Assembly: GCF_010634855.1 (NCBI RefSeq)
Contig: NZ_MWLQ01000019.1
Coordinates: 1-64,000 of the forward strand
Length of the DNA: 64,000 nucleotides
DNA from: Microbacterium sp. B35-30
Lineage (GTDB): Bacteria; Actinomycetota; Actinomycetes; Actinomycetales; Microbacteriaceae
Reading direction: 5' to 3'
Part shown: one piece after another, positions 1 through 8,359 of the stretch
Numbering within the stretch: the first letter of the stretch is position 1
How the letters are laid out: every line of letters starts with the position of its first letter
Made by a program: the position numbers and the translations under genes
Notes under the pieces: model-generated
What the model was told of the DNA's origin: nothing
Database searches by the model: none
The model's input: only the letters and a program-made list of their open reading frames with translations

Positions 1-556
1 ACTTGATCGGCGTGGTGATAAGGCCCGCGTCGTTGAGGACGTCATTGACGAGCCCCGAGCTAGAGAACAGCGAGAAGGCGATCATGTAGACGAGCACCCA
101 CGAGATGAAGTTCGGGAGCGCCGTGAGGGTCTGCACCGAGCTGCGGAACCAGGGCGCCTTGATCTCGTTGAGCAGGATCGCGAAGAAGAGCGGCAGGACG
201 GATGTCGCGATCCCCAGGAAGCTGATCGCCAAGGTGTTCATCAGCACCTGGCCGATCTGGGCCATCTGCGTGGGCGAGCTCACCAGCATCTGGAACCACT
301 GCAGACCGACGAACTCGCTGCCCTCGATCCCGAGCGCCGGCTTGTAGTCGTACAGCGAGTAGATCCAGCCGTACAGCGGCAGGTACGAGAACAGGAAGGC
401 CAGGACGAGGAAGGGGACGATGCAGAGGAACAGCGTGAACGAGGTCCGGCTGCCCGCGGGCCGCAGCCGCCGGCCGCGCCGCTTCTTCGCGTTCTGATCG
501 AGGTTGTGGACGGCCGCCTCCTGGAAGACCGTCTGCGCCTGGGCCTGCGTGGTCAT
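1..556 (-). CDS. Sugar ABC transporter permease, LplB-like (partial)
   Basis: Inner-membrane permease subunit of a CUT1-type carbohydrate ABC importer. The visible N-terminal 185 residues begin with a basic cytoplasmic tail (KKRRGRRLRP), then a hydrophobic segment followed by the YLPLYGW motif typical of LplB/YtcP-type permeases. More membrane helices follow, and the region around residues 120-170 (LLNEIKAPWFRSSVQT, then SWVLVYMIAF) is typical of the family. The gene runs off the left edge, so the C-terminal EAA loop and the other ABC subunits are outside. Its ATG overlaps the stop of the GH27 gene by 4 bases (ATGA), so the two are translationally coupled. The imported sugar is presumably an alpha-galactoside or related oligosaccharide processed by GH27 (inference). 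Confidence 0.85.
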   Translation of the reverse strand, partial: MTTQAQAQTVFQEAAVHNLDQNAKKRRGRRLRPAGSRTSFTLFLCIVPFLVLAFLFSYLPLYGWIYSLYDYKPALGIEGSEFVGLQWFQMLVSSPTQMAQIGQVLMNTLAISFLGIATSVLPLFFAILLNEIKAPWFRSSVQTLTALPNFISWVLVYMIAFSLFSSSGLVNDVLNDAGLITTPIK

Positions 557-1950
557 CGGAGGTCTTCGCCGATGCCGTCGTTCAGCCGCGGGAGGCTCTC
601 GGTTCCGGCGTCGAGTAGCAGAGCCGCCCCGTGGCGATCGAGTCGGAGCGTAAGCGCAACACTTCCCGGGGCAACGCCCCGCGCATCGTTTGACTGGGCT
701 CTTACCGAGGCGAGCGGGATGACCTGATCGGTCCATAGTTCGCGGATCGATCCGCGGGCGTTTGGTGCGAATCCGAGGTTCTGAACGTCCACGACGACTT
801 CTCTCGGCTCGTCCGCGAGATTGAAGACGGCTGCATAGCGGCCGCCGAGCCCTGCCGACGCGCCCCAGACCACGAGATCGCCCTCACGAAAGAACTCACG
901 GTTTCCCGACGAGGACCTCAGCACATCGAGCACCGCCCCGTTGGTGAACAGCGCGATCGTGCTCGGGTCAGTGGAAGGCAGGTCACCACCGATCATGAGC
1001 GGGGAACGGGCGATCACCCACAGCGTCATGAGGGTGATTCGCTCCGCTGGAGTCAGGTTGTCATCGCGAGGCTCACCCCGCTCAGCACGGATCCCGATAC
1101 GACCCAGCGGCAGCATGTCACCATCCGGCCAGCCGGCTTCCGTGGCGTAAGGAGCCCAGCGCGCGAGGCGAGCGAAATTCGCTTCGACGTCCTCCCATCG
1201 ATCCCACAGGTCGTCGCAGACCCGCCACATCGTGGCGTGATCGCGCAGATGATCGACACGGGCGAGCGACAGATCGCGCCCCGGCGACAGCGAGAGTTGG
1301 ATGTCGCGTCCTGACCGCACAATGGCGCGAGCGTATGCCTCGATGTCGTCGGCTTGATACGGCCACAGCATGTCGTCGGCTTTGATGAAGTCGACACCCC
1401 ACCCTGCGTAGAGCTTCAGCGTCGAGTCGTAGTACGCCTGCGCTCCGGGGTGATCGTGCCGCAGCCCGAACATGTCCGGGTTCCATTCGCAGACGTTGTT
1501 CCGGTCAGCGATTTCTGATGCGCGCCACGTCGTGCCGAGGACCGGTAAGTCCAGTTCGACCGCGCGCCTCGGGATGCCGCGCATCGTGTGGATGCCGAGA
1601 CGCAGGCCCCACGAGCGCAATGTGTCCGCGAGCGGGCCGAAGCCGGCACCGTCGGAAGAACTTGGGAAGCGGCCCGGATCGGGGATGAGACGGCCCCAGT
1701 CGTCCATCGCGAGTGGTGCTTCCGCGTTGTAGCCGTGCGAGCGGGCCGTCGGATCCGCCCAGTCGATGTCGATGACTACCGTGTCCCACCCGTACGGCAG
1801 AAGGTGACCCGCCATGAACTCGGCGTTTGCCAGCACCTCCGCCTCGGTCACCGTGGTGCCGTAGCAGTCCCAGCTGTTCCAGCCCATCGGCGGAGCGACC
1901 CTGGCCGCGATCTTCTCCCCTGCATCCATGCGAGGAATGGCCTGGCTCAC
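553..1950 (-). CDS. GH27 alpha-galactosidase-like glycosidase
   Basis: Retaining glycosidase of family GH27 (melibiase fold), 465 aa, cytoplasmic because no signal peptide is visible. The GH27 entry motif PPMGWNSWDCYG lies near residue 20. The strand carrying the nucleophile reads FIKADD (Asp192 by position) and the acid/base region reads WRVCDDLWDRW (Asp247). An AGWPDGDML segment corresponds to the family's GGWNDPDML. The C-terminal ~90 residues form a beta-sandwich domain. I chose the GTG start because AAAGGAGA lies just before it; the reading frame stays open upstream to 2025 without a ribosome site. The KADD in place of the usual KYDN suggests a substrate other than plain alpha-galactosides, such as beta-L-arabinopyranosides or GalNAc; exact specificity cannot be read. 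A LacI-type operator sits 61 bp upstream. Confidence 0.88.
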   Translation of the reverse strand: MSQAIPRMDAGEKIAARVAPPMGWNSWDCYGTTVTEAEVLANAEFMAGHLLPYGWDTVVIDIDWADPTARSHGYNAEAPLAMDDWGRLIPDPGRFPSSSDGAGFGPLADTLRSWGLRLGIHTMRGIPRRAVELDLPVLGTTWRASEIADRNNVCEWNPDMFGLRHDHPGAQAYYDSTLKLYAGWGVDFIKADDMLWPYQADDIEAYARAIVRSGRDIQLSLSPGRDLSLARVDHLRDHATMWRVCDDLWDRWEDVEANFARLARWAPYATEAGWPDGDMLPLGRIGIRAERGEPRDDNLTPAERITLMTLWVIARSPLMIGGDLPSTDPSTIALFTNGAVLDVLRSSSGNREFFREGDLVVWGASAGLGGRYAAVFNLADEPREVVVDVQNLGFAPNARGSIRELWTDQVIPLASVRAQSNDARGVAPGSVALTLRLDRHGAALLLDAGTESLPRLNDGIGEDLR

Positions 1951-2010
1951 GATCTCTCCTTTAACTGCGGCGGGCTGTCGTACCCCATATCGGGATGCGC
2001 CCCATCCTGA

Positions 2011-2024
2011 TGGAAACGTTGCCA
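2011..2024. promoter_or_regulatory. LacI-family operator O1 (TGGAAACGTTGCCA)
   Basis: A near-perfect palindrome around the central ACGT, TGGAAACGTTGCCA. It matches the LacI/GalR operator pattern TGGnAACGTTnCCA. It lies between the GH27 start and the end of the LacI gene, where the GH27-permease promoter must be. A second copy is at 3424. Confidence 0.8.
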
Positions 2025-2071
2025 TTCGTCAAGCGTCACATGAGGGCATCTCGAGGACATTGCCGCTGGCT

Positions 2072-3097
2072 TCAGTGAGACGGAACGGGCCCGGAGCTGT
2101 CTCTCGCGATGAGCGTGGGAGCGATGAAGTAGTGCGCTGCCGCCGCTCCCCCGATCATGCCGAGCAGCAACTCGACGGAGGTGCGGCCAAGCGCAACGAA
2201 GTCTTGTCGCACCGTGGTCAGCGATGGAACGAGGTACTCGGATCCCGCGATGTCATCGAACCCGACAACGGAGATCTTTTCGGGGATGGCCACCTGATGC
2301 TGCGCCAAGGCGGACAGCACGCCCATCGCCATCTGGTCATTCGCCGCGAATATCGCAGTAGGCATTCGGTTGAGGGTGAGCAGCTCCTGCGTCAGGCGAA
2401 ACCCGCTTGCGGCCGAGAAGTCGCCTTCGGCGTGAAGGGGGTCGTCGACTCCGGCGCGTTCCATCGATTTCCGCCAGCCATTCAGGCGCGCTTTCGCATC
2501 GAACACGTCGAGAGGCCCTGTCAGGTGCACGATGTCTCGGTGTCCGAGGTCAAGTAGGTGCTCGGTCGCCAACCGCGCCCCGAGTTCCTGGTCGAGTTCG
2601 ACGGAGCCGATCGATGGGTTACGCAGCTCGCCCGACATCACGACCGTGATAGGGACGCGCGTCATCAGCTGTTCGAGCGCGGCAGCCGCAACAGGGCGAT
2701 CGGCGATGATCGCCACTCCCTCGACAGCCTGGCTCGCGAGCCGTTCCACTGCCGTCACAAGCTCCTCGTTGGAGCCTTCCTGCCAGCTGGCCATATTGAC
2801 CCAGTAGCCGCCCTGCCGTGCCGCACTCTCAACGCCACGCAGGATGCGCGGCAGTTCGAACAGTTCGGACCCAGCGATGACGACCCCGATCGTCGTGGAC
2901 CGGCCACTTTTGAGCGCGCGCGCGACGTCGTTCCGTCGGTAGCCGAGGCGTGCGATCGCGTCCGTCACTCGTCGTCGCGTGTCCGGGCGCACCGCATCCG
3001 GCTCGTTGAGGACCCGGCTGACGGTCACGAGGGCGACACCGGCTTCGCGCGCAACGTCCACCATGCTCGGCGCCTTCGACTTCTTGGAATCCGGCAC
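2072..3097 (-). CDS. LacI-family transcriptional regulator
   Basis: 341-aa LacI/GalR repressor. Residues 12-33 (SMVDVAREAGVALVTVSRVLNE) form the helix-turn-helix, followed by the hinge region with RRNDVARALKSGRSTTIGVV. Then comes a periplasmic-binding-protein-like sugar-sensing domain ending near residue 335 (LTTVRQDFVALGRTSVELLL). The gene lies between the GH27-permease unit and the divergent GH43 gene, and two matching palindromes flank it (2011 and 3424). It therefore most likely represses both units, and its own expression, until a sugar inducer binds. The inducer cannot be named from sequence. Confidence 0.92.
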   Translation of the reverse strand: MPDSKKSKAPSMVDVAREAGVALVTVSRVLNEPDAVRPDTRRRVTDAIARLGYRRNDVARALKSGRSTTIGVVIAGSELFELPRILRGVESAARQGGYWVNMASWQEGSNEELVTAVERLASQAVEGVAIIADRPVAAAALEQLMTRVPITVVMSGELRNPSIGSVELDQELGARLATEHLLDLGHRDIVHLTGPLDVFDAKARLNGWRKSMERAGVDDPLHAEGDFSAASGFRLTQELLTLNRMPTAIFAANDQMAMGVLSALAQHQVAIPEKISVVGFDDIAGSEYLVPSLTTVRQDFVALGRTSVELLLGMIGGAAAAHYFIAPTLIARDSSGPVPSH

Positions 3098-3423
3098 GCG
3101 CTCACTCCTCTATCCCCACGACAGGATGTTCGACCACTATGCCCGAACCGACTCGGCCGCGAGCGCTTGGGGAGCGCACACGCCTTCGCAAGCAACCAGT
3201 TGGTGCCCATGTCGTCTAGCCGCCACTCGGGCTGCCGCGAACCCCATCTCTAGTGGCCCCCGCAACACCTTGTTGTGATCACCCAGCCGATCTCGGTCAC
3301 ATTCAACGCCGCGGGCCACTGCTACTCACGACGAGCCCGCCGGATGGTCTTCCAGGAGTCCAAATCCAGACCATGCTCCTTCGACGCGCCGCGGGTCGAA
3401 TCTGCCTGAGCATCCCTGTACTT

Positions 3424-3437
3424 TGGAAACGTTACCA
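3424..3437. promoter_or_regulatory. LacI-family operator O2 (TGGAAACGTTACCA)
   Basis: TGGAAACGTTACCA differs from O1 at one position and has the same palindromic ACGT core. It lies 41 bp before the GH43 TTG start, inside the 380-bp gap 3098-3478 between the divergent LacI and GH43 genes. I see nothing else definable in that gap. Confidence 0.8.
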
Positions 3438-3478
3438 TCGGATAATCCGACGCGAACACTCTTGAGAGGAACGGCCGG

Positions 3479-4999
3479 TTGACATCGCCGAATCCCGTGC
3501 TGCCCGGGTGGCACCCCGACCCGTCGATATGTCGCGTCGACAACAGCTTCTATCTTGTGACGTCCACCTTCGCGTTCTACCCCGGCCTGCCCATCTATCG
3601 CAGTAGCGACCTCCACCACTGGGATCTCATAGGGCACGCGCTTATCGACGAGTCATGGCCTTCACTAGGGCCGGTCGACGTCTCCGACGGTATCTGGGCT
3701 GCGACAATCCGCCACGCAGACGGCGTCTTCTACATCGTGTTCACCGTCGCAGCAGGCCGCACGGGCGCCGGGTTATACGTCACCACGGCTACACGTCCCG
3801 AAGGGCCGTGGTCGTCACCGCGCCAACTGGACGGCGACGGAATCGATCCATCGCTGTTCTTCGACGACGACGGAAAGGTCTTCCTCACCGCCGCCCGGGA
3901 CGCCACCTCGCCACACGCGAGCGGGCCCGGCGAGATCTGGATGCGTCAATTCGACCCCAGCGCGGGCGCGCTCATTGGACCGACCTTCATCCTCTGGCAC
4001 GGCGCGGCCACCGGGACGTGGGTCGAAGCCCCGCATCTATACAAACGTGATGGTACGTACCATTTGATCTGCGCAGAAGGCGGGACCGAGCGGAACCATG
4101 CCGTCACTGCAGCGCGCGCCACCGAGATCACTGGACCCTACCGGACCGATCCCCGCAGCCCGCTCCTCACTCACCGGCACCTCGGCGATCACGCCACCGT
4201 CCAGAACGTTGGCCACGCCGACATCGTCGATGGCTCCGACGGCCGATCCTGGGCCGTGGTGCTAGGCGTGCGGCCCATCGACGGTCACCACACGCTCGGG
4301 CGAGAGACATTTGTCGTTCCGGTTCAGTGGAGTCGGACGGGACCAGTATTCGCGCCAGGTGAAGGTCGCATTGTAGAAGGAGCCGCCCCGGCTGGCCGAG
4401 CACGATCATCGGAGGATTGGATCAGCCTGCGTGGACCGGTCGAGGCGGAGGTCGCCGATCAGCGCATCGTGCTGACACCCCGCCCCGCTCCGTTGGACTC
4501 CGCCGAATCACCCGCATTCCTCGGCGTTCGGCAAGACCACCACATGGGTTCGTTCGAAGCTGGCATCGACACGGACGAGATCATTGCTCACGAGGCGGGG
4601 CTGGCAGCACTGCAGGGCAGCGGGGCACGCCTAACTGTCAGCCTCGTCAGGAGGGACACCGGGGTCGTCCTTCGCGCGACGCATGCGCAGCAATCAGGTT
4701 CAACACTCCTCGGAGAACTCGCCGTTTCAGGGCACGTACGAGTCGGCATCCGGATGACTGAAACGCACTACGCGGTAACGGCAGCCACGAGCGACCGGCA
4801 TGACGTAGTCGCACGCCTGCCTCGCACCAGCTTGAGCACCGAGACTGCAGGCGGCTTCGTCGGCGTGACGCTCGGAATCTTCAATATCGCCGCCGGCGAC
4901 GCCTCCCAGATCGCCTTCCACACAGTTCGCTACTGCCGCGGCACAGAAGGCGCGAACTCGCAGAGCGGGCTGGCGCATCCCATGGCGTCGCTCGCGTAG
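3479..4999 (+). CDS. GH43 beta-xylosidase / alpha-L-arabinofuranosidase-like
   Basis: 506-aa inverting glycosidase of family GH43, two-domain type. The catalytic base is in GWHPDPS (Asp14), the pKa-modulating Asp lies in the region around DGIWAATIRH (residue ~78), and the acid is in TWVEAPHLYKRDG (Glu183). After about residue 320 a beta-sandwich typical of xylosidase C-terminal domains (GH43_C2) follows. No signal peptide is visible, so it would act on imported xylo- or arabino-oligosaccharides or on pentosyl groups of glycosides. The TTG start is chosen because GAGAGGAACGG precedes it and the N-terminus then aligns with the family. It is single-gene, divergent from lacI, with operator O2 upstream. 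Confidence 0.9.
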   Translation: MTSPNPVLPGWHPDPSICRVDNSFYLVTSTFAFYPGLPIYRSSDLHHWDLIGHALIDESWPSLGPVDVSDGIWAATIRHADGVFYIVFTVAAGRTGAGLYVTTATRPEGPWSSPRQLDGDGIDPSLFFDDDGKVFLTAARDATSPHASGPGEIWMRQFDPSAGALIGPTFILWHGAATGTWVEAPHLYKRDGTYHLICAEGGTERNHAVTAARATEITGPYRTDPRSPLLTHRHLGDHATVQNVGHADIVDGSDGRSWAVVLGVRPIDGHHTLGRETFVVPVQWSRTGPVFAPGEGRIVEGAAPAGRARSSEDWISLRGPVEAEVADQRIVLTPRPAPLDSAESPAFLGVRQDHHMGSFEAGIDTDEIIAHEAGLAALQGSGARLTVSLVRRDTGVVLRATHAQQSGSTLLGELAVSGHVRVGIRMTETHYAVTAATSDRHDVVARLPRTSLSTETAGGFVGVTLGIFNIAAGDASQIAFHTVRYCRGTEGANSQSGLAHPMASLA

Positions 5000-5406
5000 T
5001 CCGCTTTCGCGCGGGCAACGGAGATCGGGGACCGTCGGGAGCCGGTTCGAGCACCTCAGCGGGTGAGTAATCGGTGCGGCGCGGGGATGAGTGACGACGG
5101 GGTTCTGTCGAAGACGGCTTGTCAGACCTGCTCACTGAGGGGCTTGTGCAGGTGGGCGAGTGGATTTCAGGCCCCATTGCGGCGTCTGTTCGCAGCTCGC
5201 CATGTCGATGCCGCGGATGCGCTATCCAGCGAGCGCCGGCGATGTCGGATCAGGTTCGAACCGGTAAGCGCTCACCGGGCGTCGTCGTGGTAATCGAGAC
5301 ATAAATGTTACTCGCCTCATATATTCACAACCGCGCCGTGGTGTACTTTTCGAATACTGAAGTAAACCCATATTTTACCTCATGGACACTGACAGGAATT
5401 TCAACG
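5000..5406. other. Intergenic region with putative promoter
   Basis: 407 bp between the GH43 stop and the heptad-repeat gene. The first 300 bp are GC-rich and show no convincing gene. The last 105 bp turn AT-rich and hold two copies of the 25-bp regulatory element described in this window: 5302-5326, minus orientation, fair match; 5353-5377, minus orientation, weak match. No transcription terminator was recognised behind GH43. Confidence 0.5.
5302..5326 (-). promoter_or_regulatory. 25-bp shared regulatory element, copy upstream of 5407
   Basis: Read on the minus strand it begins GAATATATG and continues to ACATTTA, matching the start of the copies at 49045 and 51571. The right half is less conserved. 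It lies 80 bp before the start of the heptad-repeat gene. Confidence 0.4.
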
Positions 5407-6384
5407 ATGAAATCTGTTCACCACACGCACGGCACTGGCATGCGCGTCACTGTGATCTTGCTGAGCATTGCCCTCGGCATCCTCGCCGCCTACAGCATCT
5501 TCAGCTCCACGATGCTGGCCAGCGGGTCGGACGGCCTCGCGAAGGGAGCCGGCGCCGCCGCAGAGGGATCGGTCGCCCTCGCCTCCGGAACCGACGCCTT
5601 GGCGTCGGGGGCCTCCGGGTTGGCGGAGGGCTCCAAGGGGCTGAAGGCCGGCGCCGACGCCGCATCGACCGGCGCAGACGCGTTGGCCACAGGCGCCCAA
5701 GGTGCCGCTACTGGCGCGAGCGGGCTCGCTCTGGGCGCGGCGGGACTGCTCGCCGGATCAGACGCGGCTGCCACCGGTGCCGCGGCTCTCCACGACGGCT
5801 CGGGGGCATTGGCTTCCGGTGCAGGCGCGCTCGCACAGGGCGCGAGCGGGGCGGCGGACGGCGCCGCCGCTGTACACGAGGGCTCGGGCGCGCTGGCTTC
5901 CGGTGCAGACGCCCTCGCACAGGGCGCGACCGGGGCAGCCGACGGCGCCGCCGCTCTTGCGACGGGCGCCGCGGGCTTGGCCGCGGGAGTGGATGCCACA
6001 CATGCGTTCGCGGGCGGGGTGAGAGCCGGCGTACAAACGATGCGCGACATGCTCGCCGCCGGTGTCACCGATTCGACGCTCCTTCAGTCCCAGAACGGTG
6101 CCGCAGTCAGCAGCGCCGCCTCTGCAGCTGCCGAGGAGTCAGCAGAACTGCTCGCCTCACTGGAGGCTATGGCCGCGGCAGACCCCACCAACATCGAACT
6201 GCAGCAACTGGTGACCACGGCCGCGAACCTGCAGACCAACGTCGGGGTCCTCACGCCGGCGGCTGAGGCCGCTGACGACTTTGCCACCAGCCTGGTAGTC
6301 GGCGCGGCGACAGCCGAGCAGTTCTGGTCGGTGCCAACGGACTGGTCGACGGTGATGCCGCGCTGGGCTGGCCCGGAACCGTGA
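5407..6384 (+). CDS. xxxLxxG heptad-repeat membrane protein, N-terminal part (frameshifted)
   Basis: 325 residues. A short cytoplasmic start is followed by one membrane segment (residues ~12-32, MRVTVILLSIALGILAAYSI). Then come about 190 residues of heptads with Leu and Gly at fixed positions (ALASG, GLAAG, ALAQG), the xxxLxxG pattern found in YhgE/Pip-type and MmpL-associated proteins. An alanine-rich helical part follows (residues ~205-300). In this frame the last ~12 residues lose the pattern, while another frame resumes it from about position 6320 with GANGLVDGDAAL. The gene and the next one are therefore two halves of one ~530-aa protein split by a frameshift near 6318-6332. Such proteins are thought to form extended coiled structures outside the membrane; no enzymatic role is visible. 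Confidence 0.7.
   Translation: MKSVHHTHGTGMRVTVILLSIALGILAAYSIFSSTMLASGSDGLAKGAGAAAEGSVALASGTDALASGASGLAEGSKGLKAGADAASTGADALATGAQGAATGASGLALGAAGLLAGSDAAATGAAALHDGSGALASGAGALAQGASGAADGAAAVHEGSGALASGADALAQGATGAADGAAALATGAAGLAAGVDATHAFAGGVRAGVQTMRDMLAAGVTDSTLLQSQNGAAVSSAASAAAEESAELLASLEAMAAADPTNIELQQLVTTAANLQTNVGVLTPAAEAADDFATSLVVGAATAEQFWSVPTDWSTVMPRWAGPEP
5797..5964 (+). repeat. 84-bp tandem repeat, two units
   Basis: Units 5797-5880 and 5881-5964 both begin GGCTCGGG and carry GGCTTCCGGTGCAG and CTCGCACAGGGCGCG at the same offsets. 84 bp equals 28 residues, or four heptads, so repeat number can change without breaking frame. The same period recurs at 6447. Confidence 0.8.
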
Positions 6385-7001
6385 TGCTGGCGGGGCCGGA
6401 CGGCGCCGCAGCCGCTCTCGCCACTGGCGCTCGCGGACTTTCTGATGGCGTTGCAGCACTCCGGGACGGCAGCGTCGGGCTGGCTAGCGGAGCGGATGCC
6501 CTGGCGACCGGCGCGGGCGGGCTGGCGCTCGGCGTTGCAGCACTCCGGGACGGCAGCGTCGGGCTGGCTAGCGGAGCGGATGCCCTGACGACCGGCGCAG
6601 GCGGGCTGGCGCTCGGCGTCGCCGCCCTGCGAGACGGCAGCGGTGCGATGTCCACGGGGGCATCCGCCCTCTCAGATGGAGTGGGAGCACTCGCGACGGG
6701 AGCCTCGGGCCTTGCAACAGGTGTCAGAGCGCTGAACGATGGGGTCATCGCCGTCTCCGACGGAGCAGTGGCTTTGGCTGACGGAAGCACCGGGTTGAAC
6801 GACGGCGCCTCCGCTCTCGCGGAGGGTAATGGCGCACTCGCCGATGGGGGCAAGGCATTGTCGGGCATCGCTGGCGGTATGGCACCCGGTCTCACGTCGG
6901 GACTTGCCATCGCCGCACTGATCGCACTGATCGCAGTCGGCTTCTGGATCGGCCATCGGATCAACCACCGGAACCGGACTCGCGAGCTCGCGCTCGCCTG
7001 A
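6381..7001 (+). CDS. xxxLxxG heptad-repeat membrane protein, C-terminal part (frameshifted)
   Basis: Continues the heptad pattern of the preceding frame (ALATGARGLSDGVAALRDG and so on) for about 165 residues and ends with a membrane segment (GLAIAALIALIAVGFWIG) and a basic tail (HRINHRNRTRELALA). One membrane helix at each end of the reconstructed protein is the usual architecture of this repeat family. Coding potential of this frame extends upstream of 6381 to about 6320, so the GTG/ATG at 6381-6386 is probably not a real start; the sequence there lacks a Shine-Dalgarno site. A strong hairpin terminator follows 7 bp after the stop. Confidence 0.7.
   Translation: MMLAGPDGAAAALATGARGLSDGVAALRDGSVGLASGADALATGAGGLALGVAALRDGSVGLASGADALTTGAGGLALGVAALRDGSGAMSTGASALSDGVGALATGASGLATGVRALNDGVIAVSDGAVALADGSTGLNDGASALAEGNGALADGGKALSGIAGGMAPGLTSGLAIAALIALIAVGFWIGHRINHRNRTRELALA
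6447..6642 (+). repeat. 84-bp tandem repeat, two near-identical units plus a partial third
   Basis: Unit 1 (6447-6530) and unit 2 (6531-6614) start GGCGTTGCAGCACTCC and differ at only a few bases, for example CTGGCGACCGGCGCGGG against CTGACGACCGGCGCAGG. A diverged third unit starts at 6615 (GGCGTCGCCGCCCTGC). The near identity points to recent duplication. Confidence 0.9.
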
Positions 7002-7007
7002 CATCTG

Positions 7008-7037
7008 GAAGAGGGGGCGCGGCGGCGCCCCCTCTTC
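7008..7037 (+). terminator. Hairpin terminator
   Basis: 13-bp perfect stem GAAGAGGGGGCGC / GCGCCCCCTCTTC with a GGCG loop, directly after the heptad-repeat gene. The T-tract is short (TCTTCTGT), as is common in high-GC actinobacteria. Confidence 0.85.
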
Positions 7038-7080
7038 TGTCGCCGCCCGCTCGACTGCAGCCGGCGCGACACTGCAGATT

Positions 7081-7105
7081 GATTTTTCAGTTTCCTCATA
7101 AATTC
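7081..7105 (-). promoter_or_regulatory. 25-bp shared regulatory element, copy upstream of 7125
   Basis: On the minus strand the element reads GAATTTATG, then a spacer, then CTGAAAAATC. This matches the copy at 11448 in the left half and the copy at 29558 in the CTGA start of the right half. It ends 20 bp before the ATG of the alpha/beta hydrolase gene. Confidence 0.45.
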
Positions 7106-7124
7106 GTGGGTCAAAGTGGAACAC

Positions 7125-8194
7125 ATGTCCCACACGGCGAGCCAGCCCCCGTCCCCTGCACTCCGTCGCCGAAAGTGGCCTCGTCGCCTATTGATCGCTG
7201 CTATCGCCGTCGTCGGTTTGTCTGTCATCGCAGCCGCCTCGTCGCAAACAACACGCAGATCGTTGTCGGCATCTTCCAGGGCTATCAGTCGCAGAACTCG
7301 TACGAGCCGCGGAACCCCCCGGCCGAACACCTCCGCGATAACGGAATCCGATACGTGAACGACCTGGAGTACGGCACGGAGTTTCCGAACAGCCACCTGG
7401 ACATCTCCTACCCCGCGGATAGCCCGGATGCCCCCCTGCCCACCATCGTCTACACGCACGGAGGGGGTTTTTTCGGGGGCGACAAGGTCCTGGGCGACCC
7501 GTTGGCTGTTGACAGCGACGTGAACTTCTTCCCCGACCGAATGGTGGAACGGGGCTTCGCGTTCGTCAACGTCAACTACGCACTCGTCCCTCAGTACCGG
7601 TTCCCGACCCCTGTCCACCAGCTGAACGAGGCCCTGGAATTCCTCCGCGATCACGCCGCTGAGTACGGACTCGACATGGACAACGTCATTCTCATGGGCT
7701 CCTCAGCGGGGGCCATCATGACAGCACAGTACGGCGCAGCGCTGGCCAATCCGAGCTACGCGGCTCTCCTCGACCTGGTCCCTTCAATCCCGCTCGACAG
7801 CGTCCGTTCGCTCATCATCGACGACGGACCGCTCGCGATCGACGACTTCGATCTGGCCACGATGATCCTGGTTGGAAACTACATCGACGGCACCCTTCAT
7901 CCCAGCGCGGCCGACCGGGCGCGCTACAACCCCATCGACGACGTCACAGCCCTGTACCCCCCGTCATTCCTGCTCGGAAGCAATTACGACGGCAATGGCT
8001 ATGCACACGACATGGAACTCCTCGGCGATGCACTCAAGGAACACGGCGTGCGGCACGAGTTCTTCTACGAACGCCGCGACGACGGATCAGAGGCAGGTCA
8101 TGGCCTCTTGGGCGGCCTGCCCGCCGGCGACCAGATCGCGGTCGACGCCTTCGACCGCATGGTGCACTTCCTGGACTCCGTGCCGGCGGGTTGA
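7125..8194 (+). CDS. Membrane-anchored alpha/beta hydrolase (esterase/lipase), frameshifted
   Basis: The N-terminus MSHTASQPPSPALRRRKWPRR followed by LLIAAIAVVGLSVIAAAS is a signal anchor. That frame then decays, while another frame takes up the hydrolase from about 7240 (ANNTQIVVGIF). A single frameshift near 7238-7250 must be corrected to give one ~355-aa protein. The hydrolase has the oxyanion motif YTHGGGFFGG, the nucleophile elbow MGSSAG and a terminal GHGLLGG with the likely catalytic His, as in HSL/BD-FAE-type esterases. Expected to be exported or membrane-attached, one of only two hydrolases in the window with such a signal. Terminator upstream and regulatory element at 7081. Substrate unknown. 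Confidence 0.75.
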
Positions 8195-8359
8195 GGAAGA
8201 GAGCCGCAACGGCAGCGTCCGCGTCGAATCCCGTCGCGTCAACGGTGCTCGACAAGCACAACAGGTGGCGATCCGGGATCCGTCGAGCAAACCACGCTGA
8301 AGTCCGCGATGAGGAGCTACCTACCGGATCCGTGGACGGATCGGAGACAAGGGTCGGTC

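Noticed and set aside
5305..5406. Longer N-terminus for the heptad-repeat protein starting at 5305
   Set aside because: The extra 34 residues are not hydrophobic or repeat-like, have no ribosome site and lie in the AT-rich promoter stretch with regulatory elements.
6318..6386. Programmed ribosomal frameshift in the heptad-repeat gene
   Set aside because: No slippery heptamer or downstream pseudoknot is evident; mutation or sequencing error is simpler.
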